The notes beneath the pieces were generated by a model that was given only the letters and a program-made list of their open reading frames with translations, was not told where the DNA came from and made no database searches. Source: Ardenticatenaceae bacterium (GTDB taxonomy: Bacteria > Chloroflexota > Anaerolineae > Promineifilales > Promineifilaceae). Taken from it: a DNA stretch of 64,000 nt. A program made the translations under genes and the position numbers. Below, one piece after another: positions 24,502 through 32,480 of this stretch; position 1 is the first letter of the stretch, and each line of letters begins with the position of its first letter. The stretch covers positions 1-64,000 of the forward strand of contig JACKBV010000016.1 of assembly GCA_020634315.1 (NCBI GenBank), written 5' to 3'.

Positions 24502-24536
24502 GTCATCTCCTCAAAAAAAGCCACATCCACAAAGTA

Positions 24537-24917
24537 TTATTTACCCTTGCGACGACCGCGCCCAGCAACAGTCTTCTTCGGACCTTTGCGTGTACGCGCA
24601 TTTGTTTTTGTGCGTTGTCCATGCACAGGCAGATGACGGCGATGACGCAAACCACGATAACAACCGATTTCACGCAAGCGCTTGATGTTCATTGCCACCT
24701 CGCGCCGCAAATCGCCTTCTACGATGTAGTCGCTGTCAACAACTTGACGCAACCGCATAACTTCTGCCTCAGACAAATCTTTCACACGTGTATCGGGGTT
24801 GATTTCTGCTTTGCCCAAAATATCAATACTAGTGGAACGACCAATACCATAGATATAGGTCAAGCTTACTTCAACCCGCTTATTACGTGGTATGTCAATG
24901 CCAGCGATACGAGCCAT
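24537..24917 (-). CDS. rpsM: 30S ribosomal protein S13
   Basis: 126 residues. M-A-R-I-A-G-I-D-I-P, Y-G-I-G and the C-terminal basic tail with G-Q-R-T-K-T-N-A-R-T-R-K-G-P-K-K match S13, which bridges to the 50S subunit and touches the P-site tRNA. GGAGG is five bases before ATG. Confidence 0.98.
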   Translation of the reverse strand: MARIAGIDIPRNKRVEVSLTYIYGIGRSTSIDILGKAEINPDTRVKDLSEAEVMRLRQVVDSDYIVEGDLRREVAMNIKRLREIGCYRGLRHRRHLPVHGQRTKTNARTRKGPKKTVAGRGRRKGK

Positions 24918-24938
24918 GTTTCCTCCGTAATGCGTTAA

Positions 24939-25052
24939 CTATCCCTGACGCTGCTTGTGATTTGGATCAACGCAAATCACGCGAACAACGCCACGGCGCT
25001 TAATAATCTTACACTTAGGACAGCGACGCTTGACAGATGCTGATACCTTCAT
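24939..25052 (-). CDS. rpmJ: 50S ribosomal protein L36
   Basis: 37 residues read directly from the sequence: M-K-V-S-A-S-V-K-R-R-C-P-K-C at the N-terminus, then K-I-I-K-R-R-G-V-V-R-V-I-C and a final H-K-Q-R-Q-G. The C-x-x-C...C...H zinc set is complete. GGGAG precedes the ATG. It lies between the adk gap and rpsM, where infA would normally come first. Confidence 0.95.
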   Translation of the reverse strand: MKVSASVKRRCPKCKIIKRRGVVRVICVDPNHKQRQG

Positions 25053-25099
25053 TTGTCTACTCCCTTATCCAATTTACGCTAGTAAAAATTCTTATATTA

Positions 25100-25133
25100 G
25101 CTTGTTGCCATAGATCAAGTAATGGCAACAAGC
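25100..25133 (-). terminator. Hairpin between adk and rpmJ (spc/alpha boundary)
   Basis: GCTTGTTGCCAT / ATGGCAACAAGC is a perfect 12-bp stem with a ten-base loop. On the minus strand it is followed by an A/T-rich stretch with TTTTT about 20 bases on. It probably ends or attenuates the spc transcript where map and infA usually lie. Confidence 0.65.
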
Positions 25134-25182
25134 CAAACTCATTAATTATGCACACTTATGCGAATTTGTCCAGAAAATCGGA

Positions 25183-25758
25183 CTATTCGGCAGCACATTC
25201 GATTGCGTGGAGCAATTCTTGTTGTACCTGTTCAATCGGTTGATCCCCATCAATCTCAACGAGCACGCCTTTTTCACGATAGTAATCTATCAGTGGTGCT
25301 GTTTGACGATGGTAAACCGTCATGCGATTTTGAATGGTTTCCTCATTGTCGTCAGCGCGGCCTTCGATTTCAGCCCGTTTCAACAAACGTGCAACCAGTA
25401 CGTCGGTCTCTACACGAATGAACGGGACTGCACAGATACGGCCGTTAAACTCAGCCAACAACGCATCCAAAGCAACCGCTTGTGATAACGTGCGTGGAAA
25501 TCCATCCAAAATCGCCCCATTGACACAATCAGAGATAGAGAGCCGTTCCCGTATCATGGCAATCGTTACATCATCGGGAACAAGCTCCCCTTTATCCATA
25601 TATGATTGTGCCAGGCGACCAAGTTCAGTCTGATTCTTCAGGTTATGGCGAAACAAATCACCACTTGCCACCTGAGGAAGATTCAATGCTTCCTGTAGTA
25701 ATCTTGCCTGTGTGCCTTTACCAGCACCAGGGGCTCCCATCAAGATGACATACTTCAT
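25183..25758 (-). CDS. adk: Adenylate kinase
   Basis: 191 residues. P-loop G-A-P-G-A-G-K-G-T-Q-A (residues 8-18), A-S-G-D-L-F-R, D-G-F-P-R-T and the R-x-x-x-R-A-D-D lid region fit adenylate kinase (ATP + AMP to 2 ADP). The lid is the short form without zinc cysteines. It overlaps the secY stop by one base (TAATG), so translation is coupled. One palindrome encodes N-G-R-I. Confidence 0.97.
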   Translation of the reverse strand: MKYVILMGAPGAGKGTQARLLQEALNLPQVASGDLFRHNLKNQTELGRLAQSYMDKGELVPDDVTIAMIRERLSISDCVNGAILDGFPRTLSQAVALDALLAEFNGRICAVPFIRVETDVLVARLLKRAEIEGRADDNEETIQNRMTVYHRQTAPLIDYYREKGVLVEIDGDQPIEQVQQELLHAIECAAE

Positions 25759-27143
25759 TACTTTATAAAACCCTCGTAATGACGCATTAACAGCTGCGCT
25801 TCCAATTGTCGCATCGTGTCGATAACAACACCAACAACAATGATCAAACCTGAACCGCTTATAATCAATACACTTTGCTGGAGACCATCAATCCGCAACA
25901 ACACACCAATCAAGGTCATAATTCCCGGCATAATTGCGATAATGCCCAAGAACAATGCCCCAATAAAAGTGATGCGGCGCACAACCGAAGTGATGTAATC
26001 AGACGTTCTTTTCCCAGGGCGAATGCCAGGGATAAAACCGCCTTGACGCTGCAATGTCTGCGGCAAATTCTGCTGTTGCACCATCACATCTGTGTAGAAG
26101 AATGTAAAGCCTACCACCAAAATGAAGTAAGTAATCCAGTAAAAGTAGAAGGTTGCCGTTTCCGGTGAATATGGATTCTGACCAAACCCACTGATGGATC
26201 GTGCAATATTTTGGAAGAAATTGCCATCCACACTCATATCACCAACAAAAAAGTTGGCGATCAATGGGGGGAACGTCAAGATAGATTGGGCAAAGATAAT
26301 CGGGATCATACCAGCCGTATTCACTTTCAAAGGAATATAGGTGCTTTGACCCTGATAAACTTTACGACCACGGACTCGCCGCCCATACTGTACTGGAATA
26401 CGCCGTTGACCTTCTTGGATGACGACAATTACCAAAACCGAAAGGATAGTAATGACCAGGAACGCCACAATCGTAAAAATACGAGCCGTTACTTCATCAA
26501 TACCAAACAAACGGGCCGCATTCGGCAGGAATCGAGCAATGATACCGCCGAAAATAATCAGTGATATACCTTGACCAATACCCTCTTCAGTAATCCGTTC
26601 ACCAATCCAAATGGCAAACATCGTTCCGCCTGTCATTGCAAACAACGTCGTTAACGTCGGCAGCAATTCAGTAGCACCAAAACCGAAGTTCGGCATGATC
26701 AGAGCTAAGCCATCACCAGATGTAGAAAGGCTAAACCCAATCAGGCGAACCTGAGCAATCGCTTGCAAGAATGCCAACGGAACCGTCAGATAATAAGTAA
26801 TCCGGTTGATCTTGTTACGACCAGATTCACCCTCAGATTGCAACTCTTCTAACTGGGGGATGATCGGGGTGATCAACTGCATGATAATAGATGCTGTAAT
26901 GTAGGGGTAAACCCCCATCGCCATTACCGAAAAATTACGTACCGCTCCACCAGACAACAAGTCAATAAAGTCAATAACTTGATTACCTGATTGCGAGCTT
27001 GTAAATTGTAACCAAGCAGCTAAATCAACGCCCGGTACCGGGATATTTGCTACTAAACGATAAATAACCAGCATCAACACCGTAAACAGGATGCGCCGGC
27101 GCAAATCGGGTAAAGAAAAGGCAGCACGTACAGACTCGATCAT
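25758..27143 (-). CDS. secY: Preprotein translocase subunit SecY
   Basis: 461 residues, ten membrane helices. R-I-L-F-T-V-L-M-L-V-I-Y-R-L, the G-V-x-P-Y-I-T-A-S-I-I-M-Q-L plug/gate region, and cytoplasmic loops with R-R-I-P-V-Q-Y and G-I-R-P-G-K-R-T are conserved SecY marks. It forms the protein-conducting channel with SecE and SecG, which are not in this window. GGAGG precedes ATG 27143. Confidence 0.98.
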   Translation of the reverse strand: MIESVRAAFSLPDLRRRILFTVLMLVIYRLVANIPVPGVDLAAWLQFTSSQSGNQVIDFIDLLSGGAVRNFSVMAMGVYPYITASIIMQLITPIIPQLEELQSEGESGRNKINRITYYLTVPLAFLQAIAQVRLIGFSLSTSGDGLALIMPNFGFGATELLPTLTTLFAMTGGTMFAIWIGERITEEGIGQGISLIIFGGIIARFLPNAARLFGIDEVTARIFTIVAFLVITILSVLVIVVIQEGQRRIPVQYGRRVRGRKVYQGQSTYIPLKVNTAGMIPIIFAQSILTFPPLIANFFVGDMSVDGNFFQNIARSISGFGQNPYSPETATFYFYWITYFILVVGFTFFYTDVMVQQQNLPQTLQRQGGFIPGIRPGKRTSDYITSVVRRITFIGALFLGIIAIMPGIMTLIGVLLRIDGLQQSVLIISGSGLIIVVGVVIDTMRQLEAQLLMRHYEGFIK

Positions 27144-27161
27144 AGTTTTCCTCCAAACACG

Positions 27162-27617
27162 TTATTTGAGAGGAAGCAATTCAGCAGTACCGCCTGCTGC
27201 CTCTATTTTCTCTTTAGCGGTAGCAGAGAAACGATGCGCCTTTACAACTAAGGACGTATTGATCTCGCCATCACCTAAGACGACAACTGGATCTGTGGAC
27301 TTCTTGATCAGGCCAATAGCCGCCATGATTTCGGGCGTCACAGCTTCATCACCAAAGTCAAACTCAGCCAGGTTCTTTAAGTTAACCGGCGTGTAGTAAA
27401 CTTTGCGGATATTTGTAAACCCACGCTTGTAGGGTAAACGGCGAGCCAGAGGGAGCTGACCACCCTCAAAATAAAGGCCCTTACCGCCGCCACTGCGTGC
27501 ATTTTGCCCTTTGGTACCACGGCCGGCCGTTTTACCTTGACCAGCACCAGCACCACGACCTACTCGCTTGCGCTTTTTCTTTGCCCCGCTGTCTGGACGC
27601 AGATCGTGTAGTTCCAT
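27162..27617 (-). CDS. rplO: 50S ribosomal protein L15
   Basis: About 151 residues. L-H-D-L-R-P-D-S-G-A-K-K-K-R-K-R-V-G-R-G, then G-G-G-K-G-x-x-F-E-G-G-Q-x-P-L-x-R-R-L-P, are diagnostic of L15. ATG 27617 overlaps the rpmD stop by one base, with GAGGTG before it; GTG 27620 is the alternative. Confidence 0.97.
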   Translation of the reverse strand: MELHDLRPDSGAKKKRKRVGRGAGAGQGKTAGRGTKGQNARSGGGKGLYFEGGQLPLARRLPYKRGFTNIRKVYYTPVNLKNLAEFDFGDEAVTPEIMAAIGLIKKSTDPVVVLGDGEINTSLVVKAHRFSATAKEKIEAAGGTAELLPLK

Positions 27618-27802
27618 CACTTCACCTCTTCCACATCAACTAAATGTTCGACTTTGCTAATCATGCCACGGATCGCCGGAGAATCCTCTTGTTCAACCGT
27701 CTGGTTCAACTTACGGAATCCCAGTGCTTTAATCGTGGCTTTTTGCCTTTCAGTGTATCCTATCGCGCTTTTACGATATGTAATCCGTAATTTCGCCATC
27801 AT
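27617..27802 (-). CDS. rpmD: 50S ribosomal protein L30
   Basis: 60-61 residues. A-K-L-R-I-T-Y-R-K-S-A-I-G-Y, A-L-G-F-R-K-L-N-Q-T-V and G-M-I-S-K-V-E-H-L-V match bacterial L30. It overlaps the rpsE stop (ATGATGG); ATG 27802 has GGAG six bases upstream, ATG 27799 is equally possible. Confidence 0.97.
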   Translation of the reverse strand: MMAKLRITYRKSAIGYTERQKATIKALGFRKLNQTVEQEDSPAIRGMISKVEHLVDVEEVK

Positions 27803-28329
27803 TTACGACTCCAAAACGGCATGACGTCGGCTGAATCCTTACCACGATCGGCCGCAACTTGTTGGAAGCTCTTCAGACGGTTCAAACCATCCATCGTTGC
27901 CATCATTACGTTCAAAACGTTTGAGCTTCCAAGTGACTTTGAAAGAATATCTTTGTAACCAGCAGCTTCAACTACGGCACGCACGCCACCACCGGCGATA
28001 ACACCCGTACCAGGGGAAGCAGGCTTGAGCAACACTTTTGCAGCACCATGTTGACCAACAACCTCATGTGGAATGGTTGTGCCAACAATTGCCACTGGTT
28101 CCATCGCTTTGCGAGCTGCATCAAGGGCTTTGCGGATCGCATCTGGCACAGAACGAGCTTTGCCAGTCCCAACGCCTACGCGCCCTTTATTATCACCCAC
28201 AACAACAGTTACACGGAAAGCAAAACGACGCCCACCTTTGATAACTTTAGCTACGCGGGTGATGTCGATGATGCGTTCATCAAATTCACTGCGCTCTTGT
28301 TCACGAATATTTTGTCGTCTTTGACCCAT
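27799..28329 (-). CDS. rpsE: 30S ribosomal protein S5
   Basis: 176 residues. The N-terminal RNA-binding domain has G-G-R-R-F-A-F-R-V-T-V-V-V-G-D, and the C-terminal domain has G-T-G-V-I-A-G-G-G-V-R-A-V-V-E-A-A-G. S5 helps decoding fidelity. The A-V-P-H-E loop is normal apart from a T-T-I-P-H-E variant. Confidence 0.98.
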   Translation of the reverse strand: MGQRRQNIREQERSEFDERIIDITRVAKVIKGGRRFAFRVTVVVGDNKGRVGVGTGKARSVPDAIRKALDAARKAMEPVAIVGTTIPHEVVGQHGAAKVLLKPASPGTGVIAGGGVRAVVEAAGYKDILSKSLGSSNVLNVMMATMDGLNRLKSFQQVAADRGKDSADVMPFWSRK

Positions 28330-28345
28330 CAGATTCTCCTAACTG

Positions 28346-28708
28346 TTAGAACTCCAGGCCACCTTCACGAGCGCCATCAGCCAGAGCTTTGACGCGACCA
28401 TGATACAGATACCCACCACGGTCAAAGACTACTTGTTTGATACCGGCAGCTAATGCGCGCTCGGCAACAGTCTTGCCAACCAGGGTAGCTTGTTCTTTTT
28501 TGTTTTTGCCTTCCATTTCTGCCACCAATTTTTTATCTACTGTTGAGGCAGAAACAATTGTTTGCCCAGCCACATCATCGATCAATTGAGCATAGATGTG
28601 TTCCAGACTGCGGAAAACATTGAGACGCGGCCGTTCTGCCGTTCCCGAAATGCTCATCCGGATGCGCTGGTGACGGCGTTTGCGTGCAATACGAGATTTT
28701 GTAGCCAT
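28346..28708 (-). CDS. rplR: 50S ribosomal protein L18
   Basis: 120 residues. R-P-R-L-N-V-F-R-S-L-E-H-I-Y-A-Q-L-I-D-D and the C-terminal F-D-R-G-G-Y-L-Y-H-G-R-V-K-A-L-A-D-G-A-R-E-G-G match L18, which binds 5S rRNA. Confidence 0.98.
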   Translation of the reverse strand: MATKSRIARKRRHQRIRMSISGTAERPRLNVFRSLEHIYAQLIDDVAGQTIVSASTVDKKLVAEMEGKNKKEQATLVGKTVAERALAAGIKQVVFDRGGYLYHGRVKALADGAREGGLEF

Positions 28709-28725
28709 TTCAAAACCCTCTTCTT

Positions 28726-29268
28726 TTATACCTTGCCAGCCTTACCAGCTTTACGGCGGATGACTTCGTTGTCATAGCGAATGCCCTTCCCCTTATATGG
28801 TTCCGGGGGTCTTGTGCGACGAATACGTGCACATAATTCACCGACGACTTCTTTGTCAATACCAGTGACAATAATTGTTTTATTGCGGTTTTCTACAGCA
28901 AATTCGACATCAGCTGGTGGATCGAAATGAATGGGATGGGAGTAACCCACATTTAGAACCAAGACTTTGCCACTCATCTCAGCGCGGTAACCAACACCTT
29001 CGATCTGTAGAACTTTCTTGAATCCCTCATTGACACCGGTAACCATGTTATTTAAAAGAGCACGGGTTAAACCATGCAAGGACCGATGTTGACGAGTATC
29101 ACTGGGCCGCTTAACGGAAAGAACCCCATCTTCCAATTCCACCATCATGTCGGGGTGGAATTCTTGAGACAATGCGCCTTTGGGACCTTTAACGGAAACG
29201 GCCGTTCCCTTGATATCAACCGTTACACCCTTTGGTACAGGGATCGGCGCTTTACCAATTCGAGACAT
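28726..29268 (-). CDS. rplF: 50S ribosomal protein L6
   Basis: 180 residues with the two-fold L6 repeat: S-R-I-G-K-A-P-I-P-V-P-K-G-V at the start and the C-terminal R-x-R-P-P-E-P-Y-K-G-K-G-I-R-Y motif. L6 sits near the GTPase centre. One extended iterated palindrome encodes G-T-A-V-S, a rare case inside a conserved ribosomal protein gene. Confidence 0.98.
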   Translation of the reverse strand: MSRIGKAPIPVPKGVTVDIKGTAVSVKGPKGALSQEFHPDMMVELEDGVLSVKRPSDTRQHRSLHGLTRALLNNMVTGVNEGFKKVLQIEGVGYRAEMSGKVLVLNVGYSHPIHFDPPADVEFAVENRNKTIIVTGIDKEVVGELCARIRRTRPPEPYKGKGIRYDNEVIRRKAGKAGKV

Positions 29269-29281
29269 GCCACACCTCCTG

Positions 29282-29689
29282 CTACCAAACCTTACAAATC
29301 ACTTCGCCACCTACACCGAGCTGACGAGCTTTTTGTCCAGTCATAATCCCCTTCGAAGTGGTCAGAACAGCAATGCCCATCCCACTTAATACCCAGGGTA
29401 TTTCATCTTTACTAACATAAATGCGACGTCCAGGCCGACTTACACGCTCCAGACCCGTAATCACAGAACGACGCTCACGACGTCCGCCAATATACTTCAA
29501 GTTAACCTGCAACACGGAACGTGGCTGCTCCGGTAGCACCTCATAACCCTCAATATACCCCTCTTCCTGCAAGACTTGCGCAATTGCTTCCTTAATACTG
29601 GAGTGAGGCATAGATACGGTTGGGTGTTCCCGCTGCATTGCATTACGCACACGTGTCAACATATCGGCAATCGGATCACTCATAGACAT
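29282..29689 (-). CDS. rpsH: 30S ribosomal protein S8
   Basis: 135 residues. D-P-I-A-D-M-L-T-R-V-R-N-A and the C-terminal G-x-G-I-A-V-L-T-T-S-K-G-I-M-T-G-Q-K-A-R motif are diagnostic of S8. GAGGTG precedes ATG 29689. S8 often represses its own operon by binding spc mRNA; no such site was confirmed here. Confidence 0.98.
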   Translation of the reverse strand: MSMSDPIADMLTRVRNAMQREHPTVSMPHSSIKEAIAQVLQEEGYIEGYEVLPEQPRSVLQVNLKYIGGRRERRSVITGLERVSRPGRRIYVSKDEIPWVLSGMGIAVLTTSKGIMTGQKARQLGVGGEVICKVW

Positions 29690-29703
29690 AATGACACCTC
29701 ACC

Positions 29704-29886
29704 TTACCAACTAGATTTGACAACGCCAGGGATATTTCCCTGCAACGCCTGCTCCCGGAAGCAAATGCGACAAAGACCAAAGCGACGCATATAACCGCGA
29801 GGGCGACCACACAACTTACAACGATTACGAACGCGGACACGATACTTACGTTTCTCATCTCGCGCAATCATCGATTTTTTAGCCAT
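29704..29886 (-). CDS. rpsN: 30S ribosomal protein S14, zinc-binding type
   Basis: 60 residues, the short type-Z form: C-K-L-C (about 23-26) and C-R-I-C (about 39-42) form a zinc ribbon, and the protein ends G-V-V-K-S-S-W. It lies between rplE and rpsH as usual. Confidence 0.98.
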   Translation of the reverse strand: MAKKSMIARDEKRKYRVRVRNRCKLCGRPRGYMRRFGLCRICFREQALQGNIPGVVKSSW

Positions 29887-29919
29887 TTTCTTCTCCCGTC
29901 AATTCCAAGGGACTGAACC

Positions 29920-30468
29920 TTAATTTTGCCAAAAAGGCATGCCTAGCATTTTAAGCAAGCTACGGCCCTCTTCATCAGTCTGAGCCGTGGTCACAATCGT
30001 TATTTCAAAGCCCCGAATTTTATCAATTTTGTCATAATCGATTTCCGGGAAAATGAGCTGCTCACGCAAACCCAACGTATAGTTACCACGTCCATCAAAC
30101 GAATCTGGTGAAATCCCCTGGAAGTCACGCGTACGCGGCAGTGCAACATGAATCAGACGGGCCAAAAAACTCCACATCCGTTCTCCTCGCAGCGTCACTT
30201 TAAGTCCAATCGAACGCCCTTCACGTAGCTTAAAACTAGCAATTGACTTCTTTGCCTTTGTGACCACCGGTTTTTGCCCGGTAATAGCCACAATATCATC
30301 TGTCGCAAAGTCAACCGCCTTTGCATTATCCAGAGCTTCACCCAGCCCTACGTTTACAACAACTTTTGTAATACGTGGTACCTGCATCACACTTTTGTAG
30401 GAAAACTCCTTCATCAATGCAGGCACTATTTCACCTTTATATTGTTCTTGCAGTGGCGTAAATGCCAT
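29920..30468 (-). CDS. rplE: 50S ribosomal protein L5
   Basis: 182 residues. P-R-I-T-K-V-V-V-N-V-G-L-G-E-A, G-Q-K-P-V-V-T-K-A-K-K-S-I-A-S-F-K-L-R, and R-T-R-D-F-Q-G-I are L5 marks. L5 binds 5S rRNA and the P-site tRNA. ATG 30468 is chosen because GGAGG is six bases upstream; the in-frame extension to 30549 adds 27 residues encoded by an inverted-repeat element and is not expected to be translated. Confidence 0.97.
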   Translation of the reverse strand: MAFTPLQEQYKGEIVPALMKEFSYKSVMQVPRITKVVVNVGLGEALDNAKAVDFATDDIVAITGQKPVVTKAKKSIASFKLREGRSIGLKVTLRGERMWSFLARLIHVALPRTRDFQGISPDSFDGRGNYTLGLREQLIFPEIDYDKIDKIRGFEITIVTTAQTDEEGRSLLKMLGMPFWQN

Positions 30469-30520
30469 TTTATCCTCCGAGTTGAGTGGCAGATAAACCA
30501 ACGGCATAGGGCTTTCACCC

Positions 30521-30590
30521 GTAATCAATAATCGGTAGGTGGCAATCATTCCATCAATTACTGCTTACCGATTACTGATTACTGATTACC
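30521..30590. repeat. Inverted repeat with 7-base tandem ATTACTG units between rplX and rplE
   Basis: The 17-base arm at 30521-30537 (GTAATCAATAATCGGTA) pairs with 30566-30582 at 16 of 17 positions across a 28-base loop. The second arm runs into a tandem ATTACTG-ATTACTG-ATTACC series ending at 30590. The surrounding rplX-rplE gap (30469-30635) is long for this operon. A related element sits before rpsC. Confidence 0.8.
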
Positions 30591-30635
30591 GTTTATGGTA
30601 CCTGGCTCACCTCTGCTACTTACAAGCCTACTCAC

Positions 30636-30962
30636 TTAGTCGAGATCGGCGCCGCTCTTCTTAGCAAAACGGACACGACGCCCATTCTCGTCGCGGCGAA
30701 GCCCCACCCGTGTCGGATCACCCGATTCCGGATCAACCAACATCACATTCGATGCATCCACAGGCGCTTCAAATTCAATGATACCGCCTTGTGTCTGCCC
30801 ACCACGCCCACCTGTTGGGCGCGGCTTCTGGTGCTTCTTCACCACATTCACGCCAGAAACGACAACACGGTTCTTTTTCGGGATAACGCGTAATACCTTT
30901 CCCTTTACACCTTTGTCGTTGCCGGCAATTACGACAACTTCATCACCTTCTTTAATGCGCAT
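30636..30962 (-). CDS. rplX: 50S ribosomal protein L24
   Basis: 108 residues. The KOW motif E-G-D-E-V-V-V-I-A-G-N-D-K-G-V-K-G-K-V is at the N-terminus, followed by V-N-V-V-K-K-H and the L24-specific E-A-P-V-D-A-S-N-V-M-L-V-D. L24 starts 50S assembly. GAGG precedes the ATG. Confidence 0.98.
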   Translation of the reverse strand: MRIKEGDEVVVIAGNDKGVKGKVLRVIPKKNRVVVSGVNVVKKHQKPRPTGGRGGQTQGGIIEFEAPVDASNVMLVDPESGDPTRVGLRRDENGRRVRFAKKSGADLD

Positions 30963-30971
30963 GACTAACCT

Positions 30972-31343
30972 CTACAGTACCTCAGGCGCGAGCGACAAAA
31001 TACGGCTGAAGCCCTTGTCACGCAGTTCACGAGCCACTGGCCCAAAGATACGCGTCCCAACAGGGGCTTTTCCATCTGAACCTAAAATAACAGCCGCATT
31101 ATCATCAAAACGGATATAACTACCGTCTTCGCGCTTATACTCTTTCTTTGTACGCACAATAACAGCACGCACAATGGCGCTTTTCTTTACGGTCGAATTA
31201 GGCGCAGCCTTCTTCACCGTTGCTGTCACCACATCGCCAACAGTTCCATACCGACGCTTCGAGCCGCCCATTACCTGAATGACCAGGAGTTCACGCGCTC
31301 CCGAATTGTCTGCGACAGTTAACCGAGTTTCCCGCTGAATCAT
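30972..31343 (-). CDS. rplN: 50S ribosomal protein L14
   Basis: 123 residues. M-I-Q-R-E-T-R-L-T-V-A-D-N-S-G-A-R and the C-terminal G-T-R-I-F-G-P-V-A-R-E-L-R are diagnostic. L14 lies at the subunit interface and is where RsfS docks; rsfS itself is at 56.7 kb in this window. Confidence 0.98.
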   Translation of the reverse strand: MIQRETRLTVADNSGARELLVIQVMGGSKRRYGTVGDVVTATVKKAAPNSTVKKSAIVRAVIVRTKKEYKREDGSYIRFDDNAAVILGSDGKAPVGTRIFGPVARELRDKGFSRILSLAPEVL

Positions 31344-31359
31344 TGCCTAATCCTCTCTC

Positions 31360-31611
31360 TTATTTAGCATGTTCCAGGATGGAAACGACAGCCCAGCGCT
31401 TGTGTCGGCTAACCGGCCGTGACTCGATAATCTGAACACGATCACCGAGACGACATTCGTTGCGCTCGTCATGCGCCTTGTATTTCTTCACCAGGCGCAA
31501 TACTTTACCATATCGTGGATGACGCTGGGTCACCGATACAGTAACAACGACTGTTTTATCCATCTTGTCGCTGGTAACGACACCCGTCAGGCGTTTTCTT
31601 TGCTCTCTCAT
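31360..31611 (-). CDS. rpsQ: 30S ribosomal protein S17
   Basis: 83 residues. G-V-V-T-S-D-K-M-D-K-T-V-V-V and H-D-E-R-N-E-C-R-L-G-D-R-V are S17 marks. It follows rpmC by seven bases in the standard order. Confidence 0.98.
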   Translation of the reverse strand: MREQRKRLTGVVTSDKMDKTVVVTVSVTQRHPRYGKVLRLVKKYKAHDERNECRLGDRVQIIESRPVSRHKRWAVVSILEHAK

Positions 31612-31618
31612 CTTTCAC

Positions 31619-32047
31619 CTACCTTGCAATCTCATACCGTGTTACCAGGCGAGGTTGCTTTTGTGCCTGCCGGGCACGACGCCCTTGTACACGCTTTTTG
31701 TTCAGGTTTACCAGAGCTGTTGCAATTTCGTTTCCGTCTTTATCGGAAAACTCAACTTGCCAACCACTGTTTTCATAACTGAAACGAGCTGTCGCTGTCC
31801 ATTCTTTACCAGCCAAGGCAGCCGCAATTTCTGGTTCTTGTACGGCCGTTTCCTTTGCCAATTTACGCATATGCAACACCGTTTGCAGTTGACCGATTTC
31901 ACGGCGCACTTGTTGCAAACGGGCATAATTCTCCAAACGGGCCGACGCCTGCTGAAAACGCAAGTTAAACATTTCCTCATGCGCATTCTCAAGCATCTCT
32001 TCCAGCTTAGCACCGCTCATTTCACGAAGTTCCACAATGTTTAACAT
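31619..32047 (-). CDS. rpmC: 50S ribosomal protein L29 with long C-terminal extension
   Basis: 142 residues, about twice the usual 60-70. Residues 1-65 are a normal L29 helical hairpin (E-L-R-E-M-S, L-E-E-M-L, N-L-R-F-Q-Q-A-S-A-R-L-E-N, R-R-E-I-G-Q-L-Q-T-V). After a K-E-T-A-V junction encoded at an iterated palindrome (about 31840) comes a further 75 residues with a beta-rich centre (W-T-A-T-A-R-F-S-Y) and a basic tail (K-K-R-V-Q-G-R-R-A-R-Q-A-Q-K-Q-P-R). L29 sits at the tunnel exit, so the extension could reach rRNA or exit factors. GGAGG precedes ATG, which overlaps the rplP stop by one base. Confidence 0.93.
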   Translation of the reverse strand: MLNIVELREMSGAKLEEMLENAHEEMFNLRFQQASARLENYARLQQVRREIGQLQTVLHMRKLAKETAVQEPEIAAALAGKEWTATARFSYENSGWQVEFSDKDGNEIATALVNLNKKRVQGRRARQAQKQPRLVTRYEIAR

Positions 32048-32463
32048 TACAGAGCCTCCTCTCGTGAGACGATTTGCGTTCTAATCGGCAGCTTATACTT
32101 ACCCAACAGCAACGCATCTCGCGCAATATCTTCCGGTACGCCGGAGATCTCAAACATAATACGACCCGGCTTGACTACCGCTACCCAATGATCCACAGAA
32201 CCCTTGCCCTTACCCATACGGGTTTCAGCAGGCTTTGCAGTCACCGGCTTATCAGGGAAGATTCGGATCCAATACTTCCCACGGCGACGCATTTTACGAA
32301 CGATGGCACGACGAACTGACTCAATCTGTCGGCTAGTAATCCAGCCGGGTTCAAGAGCCTGTAGACCAAACTCACCATGCTGCAGCTCGGTGCCACCTTT
32401 CGCCATACCTCTCATGCGACCACGGAATTGCTTCCGATATTTCACGCGTTTAGGCATTAACAT
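32047..32463 (-). CDS. rplP: 50S ribosomal protein L16
   Basis: 138 residues. M-L-M-P-K-R-V-K-Y-R-K, K-G-G-T-E-L, I-E-S-V-R-R-A-I and M-G-K-G-K-G are L16 marks; it helps shape the A-site tRNA pocket. GGAG is eight bases before ATG 32463. Confidence 0.98.
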   Translation of the reverse strand: MLMPKRVKYRKQFRGRMRGMAKGGTELQHGEFGLQALEPGWITSRQIESVRRAIVRKMRRRGKYWIRIFPDKPVTAKPAETRMGKGKGSVDHWVAVVKPGRIMFEISGVPEDIARDALLLGKYKLPIRTQIVSREEAL

Positions 32464-32480
32464 GGTCTACTCTCCGCTTC

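Noticed and set aside
30469..30549. N-terminal extension of rplE
   Set aside because: Encoded by the inverted-repeat element; the GGAGG site points to ATG 30468.
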